The notes: generated from the sequence alone by a model not told the origin. 64,000 nt of DNA from Gordionus sp. m RMFG-2023 (GCF_954871325.1 NC_088775.1:90092805-90156804); one strand, 5' to 3'. Positions 49,545 through 62,275 are shown, counted from the first letter of the stretch. Numbers and translations are program-made.

Positions 49545-50160
49545 ATGATGGAAAGTTTTAAAGATTTAAGTAATCACGCAAAAATGTGTGCAAGTTTCTA
49601 TAACAGTTTAGATATGTCAGATGTTAGATTGAGGTTATATTAAAGTTTATATTTCCTTTCTCCATATTATTCTTTTAAGGTTGAAAACATCATAGTGTAC
49701 GCTCATAAACATATTCTGTCATATACAAGTGAAATGTTTTATACTATTTTTGGGAGTTTAGAATTCAAGGATAAGTGTGTACGCATTGAAGATCTGACAT
49801 CCAAAACATTTGAGATTATCTTGAAGTAAATCTTTGATATAAATATGGCTTAAATTACTAAATAAATATTTTACCCATCGCCCCAAGGAATATATATACG
49901 GGTGAAATTGATTTTATAGACATGGATACACAGATATACTTTTGTAAATTTTATATGGAGCAAAAAAGTATATGTTGAAGGACTTAATCTCAAAATGTGT
50001 TAAAGATATCAATAAAAATACAAATGAATGTAGTAGAACTTTAAAATTATATTTGGCGTCATCGTTTCATCCAGTTTCGAGGTAAATGTTGATTAGTTTA
50101 AATTTAATGACTATTTTAATTTTTAGTCTCTTAAACTAAATGGAAGGTTTGTATTTACAA
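49545..50160 (+). pseudogene. BTB domain gene, copy C, truncated pseudogene
   Basis: Exons 1-3 of the BTB gene are recognisable next to the same intron positions. Exon 1 starts ATGATGGAAAG; exon 2 carries the AHK...TSEMFYT region; exon 3 carries IYTGEIDF...GAKKYMLKDL. There are several small indels (the exon 1 end lacks one base, exon 2 lacks part of the MFFGS codons, an extra base sits near 49927, and exon 3 has lost part of its end). After a few codons of exon 4 (50128-50160) the similarity stops, so the BACK and PHR-like parts are gone. Not functional. Confidence 0.8.
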
Positions 50161-50334
50161 ATTTATGTTAAAAAAATTTATAATAATAATTTTTATATAT
50201 TTAAATAAGGTATTTAAAAACAATAAACGCCAACTTGCTGGTTGAATATTTTTGAATTATATATTTTAAATTTACTTTTACTATTTTTAGGAATATGATT
50301 AATTATATTGTAAGAATTTAAACTGCTAAATAGT
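50107..50334 (+). repeat. 228-bp direct repeat, left copy
   Basis: Runs from ATGACTATTTTAATTTTTAG (end of BTB intron 3) to CTGCTAAATAGT. Nearly identical to 52855-53082, with the same length and only a few substitutions. The two copies exactly bracket the 2.5-kb insert at 50335-52854. Confidence 0.9.
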
Positions 50335-52854
50335 TATAAATAAAATAAAAGTTCCTTTACTCTCAACTCTTTACCTTTCACAAAAATATAACTTATCAAT
50401 CCAAAATAATCCTTTTATTAATATTGAATAAATATCATAAACATTACTTTCCAATTTATTCATATATATATAATCCAATATCTTCACTCCAAATAGCTAA
50501 CAAAGAACTTCTTAATAACAGCTATGTGATAATTTTTGTTTTTCTCCCATCCACAAGAAAGAAACTAATTTCCTCTGTCAAAAAAATAACTGACATTTGA
50601 TGTATATTAAATTTATTTCTTCTTTTTTCAACAGCTACAACACACCCACCCTTTACCAGCGTCCCTTTCTCCGTGGTGGTGTTGTATCGAATTGCCCCTT
50701 TGAATTGTATCGGGACGCCTTGAAGACGTTCAGGGAATTTATCGAATCGTCTTCCCTTATGATGATTTATAATATAATTTCAATATATAATCGCGAAAAC
50801 ACATATTATCAATAATGACATGTACATTGGGGTATCTGCATTTATAATCTATGGAACATTAATATGGACAATGTAATATCAGCAAAACATAATAATTCAT
50901 TCATTTTAAGACATTTGGGAAATATGAGCTATAATATACATTACTTGGGTATGATATATGGTAATTAGGAGATAATGATTTTACATGTGTGAAAGGCAAT
51001 TTCAACACATGTAATTGTCCTTCTGTCATGTAAACAAAATCAAAGCTACATTTTTATAAATATCTCCTAAAATAGATATAAAAATCCACTTTTAGGTATT
51101 AAAAATAATTGTGAAAATTTGCCGAACAAAGATTTTAAATAAAATTACAAGACATATGTATAGAAATAAATTTAATATTTTATAGGGAGAAAAAATATAT
51201 AATATGTAGAAAATACAATATTTTCCTTATAGGAATTACTCAGTATCCTAAAAAAAATATACCATTTCTACCTAACTCTGCCATCACAATTAGCACAAAT
51301 TCACAAAAAATGAAGAACGCAAAGTAACAAAAATTGAGAATATAATGGGCTATATGGTATATATGTAAAGAATTTTTAATATACCTTCACAGTATAAAAT
51401 AATTTGAGTCTTTTTTTTTAAAAAAAAAATGTTCATAAAATAAATAGTAAATAGTGATGTGCTATAAAATTATTACAAAATAAAACAAATGTAAAATGCA
51501 GCATAAATTAAAAAAAAATTTACACAAAAAAAAAACTTTCTCCAGTATGCAAACTAAACAATATTCCCACCTCAAGGCATACCCATCAACATGGCTGACC
51601 TTATCTTTAAAAATATTTTCCCTTCACATCATTGCATATTTTTTATAAAATTTTATAATTTAAAAAAAAAATATATATATATATACATTAAATATTATAA
51701 AGATTTCATAATTTGAAAAAAAAAATATTACACATCAACTAATATATCATATAAATCCATACCCAATTTATATATATATCAAATGCAGACACTAAATCAA
51801 AATAACTATCCACCTATAACATTATAGATATTATTCTGACTTCATCATACTTCAATTCCTTTAAATTATCATTCATAATTAAATATAATCATATGTGTAA
51901 TTCACATTACACCCTATTTCATAAAAATGGTTAATTACTTCAAAATAAACAACATTAACTCACCCTCAATAGATCCCTTAATAACATATCAACCTTAATT
52001 GAAACTGAATTACATATAAAATATATTAACATTAATTAATAATGCTGAATTACATATACAATATATTAATATTAATTAATAATAAATTATCCCACTCATA
52101 ACCATCATTTAAAAACCCAAAATGCATAATTATATAACACATACTTTATTACAAAAGTCCATTTCCATATATATTTTCATAAATTTCAAATATTTAAATT
52201 TTTTGCAATCCTTTTATCCTGATGATCTTGAGGTCTTATCTTCCTATGACGGAACCTATAACACCATTCAATGAGTCTTAAGGCGTACCAAATAATAAGA
52301 CATTACTTATTGTCAAACATTGGGACATATAATATACCAAATATTATTGTCTTAAATTCCTGATCTTATTTTCATATTCCTGCCTAATACTCATTACATA
52401 CTTTCTATCTTAAGCTTTGTAATCTAAATATTTAAGATAAAATTATAGAAACCCTTAAACTCACCTCTTAATCTCACTTACCCCTGTATAGTGATTAGTA
52501 CTTATGCGTTGTGTACCTAAATCCATATGTTGTCGATCCTGGTCAGCTGGCAACATTTTTGAAAACATCATAAATAAAATAAAAAATCCTTTACTCTCAA
52601 TAACAATCCTTTCTTAATAATAAAATAAATACAAACAGTAAACAAATACCATCTTTAATTTATGTTCACATCCAAATACTTATAAAGGTTTCATATTAGT
52701 CTTCTCCATTCTTTGTTCTTCCCAGCTGGCATCTTCCCATGCCCCATTTTCCCTTCTTCCCCCAAGGAAAATTACTTCTTCCTGTCATAACATGACTGAC
52801 AATCAGTATATTATATTAAATTTATTTCTTCTTTTTTATCAACAGCTACAACAG
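50335..52854. mobile_element. 2.5-kb insert with LTR-like terminal direct repeats
   Basis: The first ~310 bp (50335-50645) and last ~295 bp (52562-52854) begin alike (ATAAATAAAATAAAA, then CCTTTACTCTCAA). They also end alike (TTAAATTTATTTCTTCTTTT followed by CAACAGCTACAAC), with a loosely similar middle. This resembles old long terminal repeats. The 1.9-kb interior is AT-rich and shows no recognisable protein; the open frame 50597-50815 matches nothing I know. If it is an LTR-type element it is a non-coding or decayed fossil. Its ends are more diverged from each other than the flanking 228-bp repeats are. Confidence 0.5.
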
Positions 52855-53082
52855 ATGACTATTTTAATTTTTAGTCTCTTAAACTAAATGGAAGGTTTGT
52901 ATTTACAAATTTATGTTAAAAAAATTTATAATAATAATTTTTATATATTTAAATAAGGTATTTAAAAACAATAAACGCCAACTCGCGGGTTGAATATTTA
53001 TGAATTATATATTTTAAATATACTTTTACCATTTTTAGGAATATGATTAATTATATAGTAAGAATTTAAACTGCTAAATAGT
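52855..53082 (+). repeat. 228-bp direct repeat, right copy
   Basis: Partner of 50107-50334. It starts inside BTB intron 3 sequence and ends AAATAGT, after which the sequence continues as GGTGGATAAATAA, presumably the original right flank of BTB copy C. Confidence 0.9.
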
Positions 53083-53809
53083 GGTGGATAAATAAATTTT
53101 ATTATATTATTTCTAAAATATTATCTCTCTCTAACTGTAAATTTTCATCGATATATATACAAAAAATCTTTGTAAATTTTCAATAGATAAGTTAATACAA
53201 AGGGTTTGAAGTAGGGATAGGGAACTTCTTATTTAAAACCTGATTAATAAAATGAAAAATTATTAATATTACATATATAATCTGCATCAAAACGATTAAT
53301 TTTTTTATACATACTTTATTTTTCATTAAAACAAATACATTATATCTAAGACAAAGTTTCCTCAAACGTGTGATCATTTTTTTTACCCTATTTCACTTCC
53401 ACAAAAACTAATTTTACAGATCACTTTTTTGATCGACATTTTATCTACAGGCCATAAATGACTGCCCACCCTGCAAAAATTTATAACTTAAAACTTTACT
53501 TGGGTAAAAGTGAATTGATTATTTAATTTAAGATGTCTAGACATGTTTAGAAATAAAAAACTCGGAATTTCTATAAATCTTTCTATGAAATTTTAGCCTT
53601 TGAAAATAACATGTCAAAAATGACCAATTTGGTTAAATAGGGTTCATTAGTTTTTTTTAAACAAAATTTTTAAGTTGCCCATTGTTTTTTGGAAAAGAGT
53701 CATTAATCACATTCTAATCTGATTATTATTACCTATTTTTAATTATTTTTTAAAAAAAATTCCTAGATTTTTTTTTGTTTTAAATCATTGTTTAGAACAT
53801 TCGACCAAA
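53083..53809. other. AT-rich spacer
   Basis: No exon. GGCCATAAATGACTGCCCACC followed by CTGC (53449-53474) looks like an isolated mariner-type terminus facing left; its partner was not found. Confidence 0.45.
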
Positions 53810-54830
53810 ATGATTAAAAGAAAAGAAATCACTATTCCAACTAAATACAAAATAATTAATTTACACATTAGTGGTAAAAGTACGCCGAATTGCCAGAGAA
53901 TTAACCCTAGCTCGACGAACAGTCTATTGTAATGGATTAGGCAACAATAATACAATATCGAATCCAAAGAGGCCTGGAAGACCCCGCAAAACGACTTTAA
54001 GGGATGATAGGTATATAGCAAAGATGAGTAAACGTCGACGCCTTGTCGCCTCAGAGATAGCTGCGGAGATTAATCTGACTCGAGAAAACCCGATAAGTGT
54101 CACAACTGTGAAAAGGCGCCTTAGAAGCTTTGAACTTTATGGTAGGGTAGCGGTCAAAAAGCCACTCTTGAGCAAAAAAGCGATTAGACTGGGCACGAAA
54201 ACATCAATTTTGGACATCTGCCAACTGGTACCAGGTCTTAAGGAGTGATGAGTCAAAATTAGAAATCTTCGGTTTTAAAAGAAGGCAATATATCCGCCGC
54301 TCAGCTGGAGAGCGAATGAGCGGATCACTGCATAATTCCCACAGTCAAATTCGGGGGAGGGTCTATTATGGCGTGAGGGTGCTTTGATGCCGTGGCAAAA
54401 GGCGACATTGTCAAAATAAAAAAATCCTTAACAAGGAGGAATACCGGCAAATCATTGAGGACCATGAGATTTATCAGGAAAGCGTTTGATCGGGAATAAC
54501 TTTTTATTTCAACATGATAATGACCCAAAGCATACATCCAAGCTATGCAAAGATTATTTACATAATCTACAACAACACGGTATTCTCGAGTTGATGACTT
54601 GGCCATCCCAGCATTCCGATCTCAATCCAATCGAACTTTTATGGGATCATCTTGATCGACAAGCGCGAAAAAGCCCTCTAACCTCTCATTCGCACCTTTG
54701 GGAAGTATTACAGAGAGAATGGAACAATATCACTTGCGAATATTTAAAAAATCTTATCGAAAGATTACCAAAAATTTGTGCAACAATTATTAAGAATAAA
54801 TGTGGTCATATTGATGTTATATTAAATTAA
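53810..54830 (+). pseudogene. Tc1/mariner transposase, DD38E type, frameshifted
   Basis: Would cut and paste its own element at TA sites. The start at 53810 reads MIKRKEITI...IINLHISGKS. A frameshift near 53880 leads to RRIARELTLARRTVY and the basic KRPGRPRKTTLRDD block (paired helix-turn-helix with a GRPR hook). The first catalytic Asp is in RSDES (about 54247), out of frame with what precedes. The second, in FQHDNDPKHTSK (54516-54518), and the Glu in SDLNPIELLW (54633-54635) share the open frame 54486-54830. Thirty-eight residues separate them, as in DD38E (Incomer-like) families rather than DD34E Tc1. A stop lies near 54384. At least three disruptions make it inactive. Terminal inverted repeats were not found. 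Confidence 0.85.
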
Positions 54831-54944
54831 ACTTACTTAATGATTAATGTAAAATTCTTAATAATCAACTTTATTGTAAAATTTAATAATTAAAAAATCT
54901 CATAATCCAAATAATGAATAATTATATTTCTTTTTTTTAATTAT

Positions 54945-55175
54945 TTATTTTAAATTATCCGACCAATCAAAAATATGCAATATGTGATGATTGACGTCTA
55001 TTATATAATTATATATTACGACAATATTAAAAACATTAAATAATAATAAATAATACATAATATTTCTTATTTATTTTAAATTTTCCGACCAATCAAAAAT
55101 ATGCAATATGTGATGATTGACGACTATTTATATAATTATAATGACAATTTTAAAAACATTAAAAAATAACCAAGG
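54945..55175. repeat. Two-unit tandem duplication, ~115-125 bp
   Basis: TTATTTATTTTAAATT(A/T)TCCG followed by ACCAATCAAAAATATGCAAT and GTGATGATTGACG occurs at about 54942 and again at about 55067. The units are nearly identical over about 105 bp. Non-coding; it contains CCAAT-box-like CCAATCA strings. Confidence 0.85.
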
Positions 55176-57769
55176 AGTCCAATTCCTATGCTAAAATATG
55201 ATTTTTATTTTTAAAGTATAAACCTTAATGCATTATATTTAATATATCAAAAATTATATGCTGATTACTTTTATTTTTTTTAGAAAGTTTCAATAATGTA
55301 AAGATGATAATATTATAATTTGAAATATTTTTTTTCAATTATTGGAAATTGTTTCATATCAGGTTCTGTATGGCAGAAGCCCAAATGAAGGGAATTTATA
55401 AGGTCCAATATATTCCATCTTTAGATCTATATTATTTTTTAAATATACATTATACATACATATTATAATAAATGAAATATATATAAATTTTAAATTATGA
55501 GTAAATTTGATCATATTTTTTTAAAAAACGTTGCTCAAGCCTGATCGTTTTCATTAATAGCACAAAAGTTTTGACATCTATTAGCGATTATGATAATATT
55601 TCTCTGGCTAAATATTTGAACCCATATAAATAGTTTTTACCTTATTTTTGTACCCTTTATAAGCTCGGTTTTAGTCTAAATTTAAATTTACAATTAATTT
55701 TTCTTAAGTAGAAATAATTCTGTTTAAATTAGTTCCATTCTCAGTTCAAGCACATCCGGTGATTCCAACTATTATTATGACGAAACTAGTCATCTTTTGG
55801 AATAGGTCATAAAAAAAAAATGAAATTCTAAATAAAATAATATGCTAACAAAAAATATCCTTATGCAAATTGAATTAATAATTAATTATGTTTCAAATTG
55901 TTTCATTAAATGCAATAAAATGAAGAAAAAAAAACGAGAGATAGCTTATATAAGATTGATTTTGGGTTGAATATATATCCAACTCCCTTAATTATAAATA
56001 GAGTAAAATCTATATGCATTTCTCGTTGAAATTTTATAATTATTATCTGTACATGCTTGAATTATTTCCAAAGCAACAATTGGTTACGCCTTTAACCTTG
56101 TCTAAATTTTTTCTTAAAGGAAGGAAGGAAGGAAGGAAGGAAGGAAGGAAGGAAGTAAGAAAGAAAAGAAATTTATAATATTATATTATCCGTGCTTATA
56201 AAAGTTAATTTATTTTCTTGTTGAAATAATATTTATATGTTTTTTATATAATACAATATACTTTAATTAAGATCATTATTTTACCAACACTTAAATTATA
56301 ATATCTTTATTCTTAAAATCCTTACAGAAAGAAAGGAATTTAAAAAAAAACCTCGATAATTCAAAGATACATCTGCTAGATTATAAAGTTAGAAAATAAA
56401 AAATATGAAACCACTCAACTATTTACTTATTTATTACTCTAAATCGTAATTAAAGATAGGATCCTATTTTAAATAATTAATATGCTACAAAAAAAATTTG
56501 CGTTTTATTAAGAAAATTTACCATTTTAGATAATGTTGAATTTTTTAAACGTTTTAAATAAATTATTAAAGGGTTACTCAATTTAAAAAATTATATTTTA
56601 TTAAAGATTTAAATTGTAAAATTAAGAATTTAAACCATCTTTTGGAGGTGTTGGAGTTGTTGTTCCAATTGTGCTAACTTCCAATAAAGGTCTCGCTTAT
56701 ATAATAGTATTTTTTAAGAAAAATAAATAATATTAGTCAGATATATTGTAAAATTTTATAAAAATTACCATTCGTGATGATAGAGAACTGAGTGATAAGT
56801 AGGCACACAATTATTAGCTTAAATTTGTTTAATATAAAAGTGAATATTATGTCACTACATATAATAAATTATTTTTTAATATAGGTTTATGTAAAGCAAT
56901 GTTAAACGAATTGGGTATTTTAAAATTTTGTTTTAATCATTATAGCTAGATATCGTTATAATATAAGTAAAATTATTAAGTGGAGTGCATGGCATTTAAG
57001 ATGGGCTTTATTATTTTTTTTGTATTTTAAACAAAATACTTTGGGCATTATAGCAAATTTTTATGATTCACTTAGACACTGTTTAACATTAACCTATAAT
57101 ATACTATTGGATAGAAAATTTTAAATTATATGTTATATATATATATAATGTTTATGATAAATATAAAATTCAATTGAAATAAGTGACCTTTATATTGTAT
57201 TTTAATTATAAATTTAGCTTACATTTCGCTGAAACATTGTCGATAAAATTTTATCAAAGATTATTCAGTGGTAGAAGATTTTTCGGTTTTTTGTGTCGTT
57301 TTTTTTGTATCTGTAAATAATTTTGTTAGATTGTTATCTAAATATAAAAAGAAAAGTAGTATCTTTTCAAGAATATATTCGTAGAAGCAAAAAATAATTA
57401 AGCAACCAAACTAAGGAGATAATAGCGACAAGCCATATTACCACCATTAAAATTCACATACCATTGGCTATGTGTTATTTTTCAACTTTAAATCATAAAT
57501 TTGAGCACGTAAATTTAAAAATCTGATCATACCAGAAATACGTTCCATCATGTTTGGAAAATACCTATCTTATGAATTATAGACAATTCTGCTGTTAACC
57601 TTTGAGTCATTTATAATTTATATTTTAAAAATTTTTATGAAAATCTACAATTTTTATTAAGTTTTAAAAATTGACTTTAAATTAACGCCCTAAATGATTT
57701 AAATTTGAAAAAATAACACATTGGTCCTAACATATATAAAGACTAATTCTTATATATATTTTTATATGG
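55176..57769. other. AT-rich intergenic stretch
   Basis: No exon or element terminus was recognised; a (GGAA)n run is listed separately. Confidence 0.5.
56117..56153. repeat. (GGAA)n microsatellite
   Basis: Nine AAGG units, grading into AAGTAAGAAAG. Confidence 0.9.
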
Positions 57770-57777
57770 GTATTTAG

Positions 57778-57939
57778 CAGAGTTGTTAAAGGATCTAGAT
57801 ACTTGTATCTAGATCCTGTATCTAGATATAAAAATGTGGTATCTGTATCTAGAAAGATTTTTGATTAAAATATCTGTATCTAGATATTATTTTAGACGAT
57901 GTATCTGTATCTAGATCCATTTAAAAAGTATCTCTTCTG
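57778..57939 (-). mobile_element. hAT-type MITE, CAGAGTTGTTAAA family, copy 4
   Basis: The same sequence as copy 2 but inserted in the other orientation, 162 bp. The left end CAGAGTTGTTAAAGG is intact. The other end is eroded to TATCTCTTCTG, yet the perfect 8-bp duplication GTATTTAG (57770-57777 and 57940-57947) fixes the boundary. Confidence 0.9.
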
Positions 57940-58153
57940 GTATTTAGTATTTGTAAATACTGTTTATTTTTTTGAAACGTATTTCTTAGTGAAATATATA
58001 TATATATTTTATTTTTGAAGAAATGCTTAATTTATTTTTTTGTAAAAATTTGAGAATATTTAAGTTTCCATAAATTGTTTAATAAATTATTTAAATTCCA
58101 TAAAATTAAACGTGTAAAGTGGTTTCCAGAGAATTTATAGTAAACGCGTTATG

Positions 58154-58340
58154 TAGTGTTGTTTGACTACCTAACTTTAGTCAACTATAAAACAGCTTAG
58201 CCATTTTTTTATTCAAAAATATTCCAATCAATCTTCAAGTTTAGACTCAACTTAGAGTCTTAATTCAATCTTTTTTAGGCTAAAAGCTTGAACTAAGCCA
58301 CAATAGAGATCGTCAAAAGTTAGTTAATTTAACAACACTA
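58154..58340. mobile_element. hAT-like MITE, TAGTGTTGTT ends, 187 bp
   Basis: TAGTGTTGTTTGACTA...TTAGTTAATTTAACAACACTA forms the terminal inverted repeat. The flanks GCGTTATG (58146-58153) and GCGAGATG (58341-58348) match at 6 of 8 positions, consistent with an aged 8-bp duplication. Confidence 0.65.
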
Positions 58341-58633
58341 GCGAGATGTTCAGTAGGCGCATTATTTTAAAAATATCACGCCAATAAATTAGGAATAATT
58401 TATAAAAGTGTTAGACGATACGACGATATATAACAACTATGATAAAATTTGAAAAAGATATGTGGCCATTGCGTTTGGTAACAAATAATGAGATATACCA
58501 ATTGTAAAAAAAATTAATAGGGAAATTAATACATTATATAATTTTATTAACAAATTTTTTTTAAAAAATATACTCAATTTTTTTTTATTGAATATTTATT
58601 AAAGCAAAGATGATATTTTTTATTAAGTATTAT

Positions 58634-58810
58634 AGCGTAGTTTTGTTAAACGGCTTAACTCAATATTTTAGCCGGAAAAATATTGCATAAGCTTCATGAT
58701 TTCTATAATACATGAGTTAGACCTTTGTTCCTTCCATGAGGAAAATCTTCAGGATTGCGTAATATTTTTCTGGACGAAATATTAAGTTAGCCGTAAAAAT
58801 CGACTCAAAA
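58634..58810. repeat. Left end of a hAT-like MITE (GTAGTTTTGTTAAACGG)
   Basis: The interior block around ATGAGGAAAATCTTCAGG and the AAATATTAAGTTAGCCGT string match 8310-8400 in the same orientation. The terminus is the reverse complement of the one at 8427-8441. The right boundary is not defined here. Confidence 0.45.
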
Positions 58811-58859
58811 CGTGCCGCTATGAAGAATCAGCTTTTATTTCGATAGCGTTAAATAACGC

Positions 58860-60355
58860 GACGCCTGTACGTAACGCGTTTACTATAAATTTTAGACCCT
58901 TAAAAAAAATCTGTTTTAAAAAATATTTATTGTATTTTACCTTTAATTTTTTTTTTTTGAATATAGCGATCTCCTTTTAATTTAAGGTCAAAAATAAATT
59001 CCGTATATATAATAATTTCTTAAAAATAGAAATCACGTGAATACCTTAGCCCTATTATAATTGTACGCGTAAAATAAATATTATTAGAAATTATTGGAAT
59101 TATAGCTTACGTGATAAAAATTTTATTTTTAACTAGACCAGAATTATATTGTACCTATATATTTAAAATAGAAAAAAATCTCCGAAAATCAAATATTTAC
59201 TTAATTTTAGAGAAAAACAAAATCATTTTCGAATCAAATTTCGTGTTTAAATTTATATTTTCTTATTTAAAATTTCATGGTTTAATATTAATTTTTTTTT
59301 TAAAAAACTTTAATCTTCAACCTTTAACTAAACCTTGTGCCATTACAATCTCAACTTTCAGATGGAACTAAAATTGAACATGGATTAGAAAATTTATTTA
59401 AAATATTTATTTCAAGCCTTCTGAATGTAGTCATAAATAAGCGTCAGCTTTGTGCCTACCAAGATATTTATATTTAAACCTAAATCTTATGCTCTTTAAG
59501 ATTCAAATTTTCTATGAAGCGTATTTTTGACGAGGAAAAAATAAAAGTGGTTCTTGGGAAGATGAGGATGATTCTTTAGCGAAATTAAAAAGGGATTGAA
59601 TCACATTGTCAAAAAAATTTTGACAAAAAGGTTGAAAAGCCGATAGGAGAATCTAAACGACAGAGTTCCACGCGCGGAATGATATTAAAGTCTGGTGTTG
59701 TGAATACTATATTTAATGTTGATAGAGGATATCTAGCATTTTATTTTTTCCTATTTAAGGAAAGACCAATTTTTTATGCTTCCATTTCAACGTACTCGAT
59801 GGCCGACATAACATTGTATAAAGATCCGCCAAAAAAGCCATCTTCGAGATACCATAGATATAGGTAATCAGTCTTTCAATCTTTGATCAAATCCTGAAAT
59901 ACCTATAGTTATGAGCAAGTGACCTAGTGGATCGCCTTTCACAGAGGATATGGGAAAATTCCCCGAATTTGAGTAACAAAGGAAATTCCACAATTTGAGG
60001 AGATGTTGTTAAGTAAGAGGGTAAAAACGAGCTCCTATGAATGCCGCTGAAAGGCATTTCTGAAATCGTGAGCGCTTCGAATTTCTATAGAAATGTTTGC
60101 AGCACAAGTTAAAGGTCTAAAATATATACTTGTAGCAATTAAAATAAAAAAATTTTTTCCAGTCACCCAAGTTTATAATATGTGCGCCTACTAAAAATAA
60201 GCAATGAAACAAACAAATTATCAAAAATAATTTTCTTAAATATTTAGCGCACATGCAAAAATACTCCACCAACCAGTATTTTAAATTAGGGGACAGAGAA
60301 ATGTTCTCTGGGTATACTGGGTAATTTTTATTTTTAACTTAATGTTTTCGTAAAA
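58860..60355. other. Intergenic stretch with a less AT-rich core
   Basis: 59520-60110 is richer in G and C than its surroundings and has a 62-codon open frame (59679-59867). Neither that frame nor its neighbours resemble a known family. It may be the trace of an old gene or element. Confidence 0.4.
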
Positions 60356-60364
60356 TTAAAAACA

Positions 60365-60688
60365 TTTTCTTTTCTTTTCTTTTCTTTTCTTTTCTTTTCT
60401 TTTCTTTTCTTTTCTTTTCTTTTCTTTTCTTTTCTTTTCTTTTCTTTTCTTTTCTTTTCTTTTCTTTTCTTTTCTTTTCTTTTCTTTTCTTTTCTTTTCT
60501 TTTCTTTTCTTTTCTTTTCTTTTCTTTTCTTTTCTTTTCTTTTCTTTTCTTTTCTTTTCTTTTCTTTTCTTTTCTTTTCTTTTCTTTTCTTTTCTTTTCT
60601 TTTCTTTTCTTTTCTTTTTCTTTTCTTTTCTTTTCTTTTCTTTTCTTTTCTTTTCTTTTCTTTCTTTTCTTTTCTTTCTTTCTTTCTT
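60365..60688. repeat. (CTTTT)n microsatellite, ~324 bp
   Basis: About 60 TTTTC units, nearly perfect for 250 bp, with small length changes toward the right end and a final (CTTT)n. The minus-strand Lys/Arg/Glu open frame (60356-60715) is a by-product. Confidence 0.95.
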
Positions 60689-62275
60689 AAAAAATGAATA
60701 TGGAAGAAACTTCAATTTATAATATTTCAGGGAAATGTCTGTTTATTCCTATTCAGATATTTCTCTAAGGGCATTCTAGCTCTTTTGATCCTAAAAAAAT
60801 GCGGCAGCTTGATGTCAGGTTCCATCTTGTCAGGCATGCTTTTCGTAGACTCTTTCTGTACCACAAGATGTCTCAGGAATAATTCTATTCAGGTAAATTC
60901 TGTATATTTGGATATCTAATCTAGATATCTGACAGGCCATGTCTATTTAAAAAACTCAAATATGATATCATTGCATGACAGGCCGGGCTGAAAAATAGGG
61001 CCCGAGATCACTATTCTAAAAATTTTATAAAACCTAGAAGTTTGCCCAATCATAGTCATTGGCAGACATGAATGAATTAAATAGAAATTTTTTTTTGATT
61101 GATAAAATTTTTCTTATATCCATCAGTGTTTTACGGTTTTAAAAAAAATAATATGAGAAAATAAAGCCTTAAATTTTCGTGATATAAAATATTAAACATA
61201 CAAAATGTAATAATATTTAATTTAATTTCAAATTAAAAATTTTTTGCTAATATTTTTATCAGAATATTTAACCTATTTAAAATAGATTACTTATTCCATG
61301 CTCCGCGCCTGCAAAAGGGGAATCTAATAAATAAAATCCTATTCTCATGTAATGTATTTTCCATTGACTAAGCATATCATGCAAATCGACCCCCCCCCCC
61401 CTATGCCTTCATTATAATTTTTGATCATGGCTGTCATTTAAACGTTTATAAATGTCTTACTGGGACTGTCTCCTGGCTATAGCATTTGGCTCTCCTCTAA
61501 ATGTAGAAATGCTGATAACATTTACTATCTAACAATTTGCTCATGGCAATATTATGATTATATTTTTTGTATCATGTCTAAATATATGGAAGGAGATAAT
61601 TTATAAAAGAAATGTAGAATATAAATATAATCATTATTCATAAAATCAATTTCACATTTTTAACTTAAAACAATCGATTAATTAATTATTAGACTTTTCA
61701 CATGTCTTGGTCAATAATAGGTACAAAAATTATAAAATCTGATAACTTCAAAAAATATAGACTTGAATTTAAATAAATATGTAATTGAAACTTACCTAAT
61801 CTTAACAATTTAATAGATTAGAAATAATTAAACACTTTTGATTTAGATATTATAAAAAAATAATTTCTTAATGTGATTTGCTGGATGATGTTAACTTTTC
61901 AAAATTTAGTTATCCACAGTTAAAGATCTTGATAAATATATGCACATTTCACTATCAATGTAAAGTTTAATATAGCTTCGAATCTGAAGGGTTCAGAAAT
62001 TTAAAATGGTTTGGTTGGATATTTTTAGAAGACAAAGCCTAAAGACCTAGAATACAATAGAAATGACAATTTATTACAAATAAATAACATGGACTTAAAA
62101 CATAAACACCACAATAAATTTTAAATATATGCGTAGTTAAGGATTTCATCTGGTAATATCTATAATCAGTGTCTACATGGCCGGGGTGGGTAGGAGACAT
62201 AGCCTCCAAATTATTCAACCCTAGAACACGAGGGCAATGCAATATTAAATTTAATATACGCGCCTCCATCCCCTC
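60689..62275. other. AT-rich intergenic stretch
   Basis: No gene was recognised. A C-run lies at 61391-61401. The open frame 62039-62284 (-) overlaps the edge of the dispersed repeat and resembles nothing I know. Confidence 0.45.

Noticed and set aside
53449-53474. Left-facing mariner-like terminus as the left end of the Tc1 pseudogene
   Set aside because: Its orientation is that of a right end, so it cannot pair with the transposase at 53810; no left partner was seen.
60356-60715. 119-codon Lys/Arg/Glu open frame
   Set aside because: Translation of the CTTTT microsatellite.
60775-60900. LDVRFHLVRHAF-like reading, reminiscent of a Copia RNase H tail
   Set aside because: Too short and with no other domain nearby; a chance match cannot be excluded.
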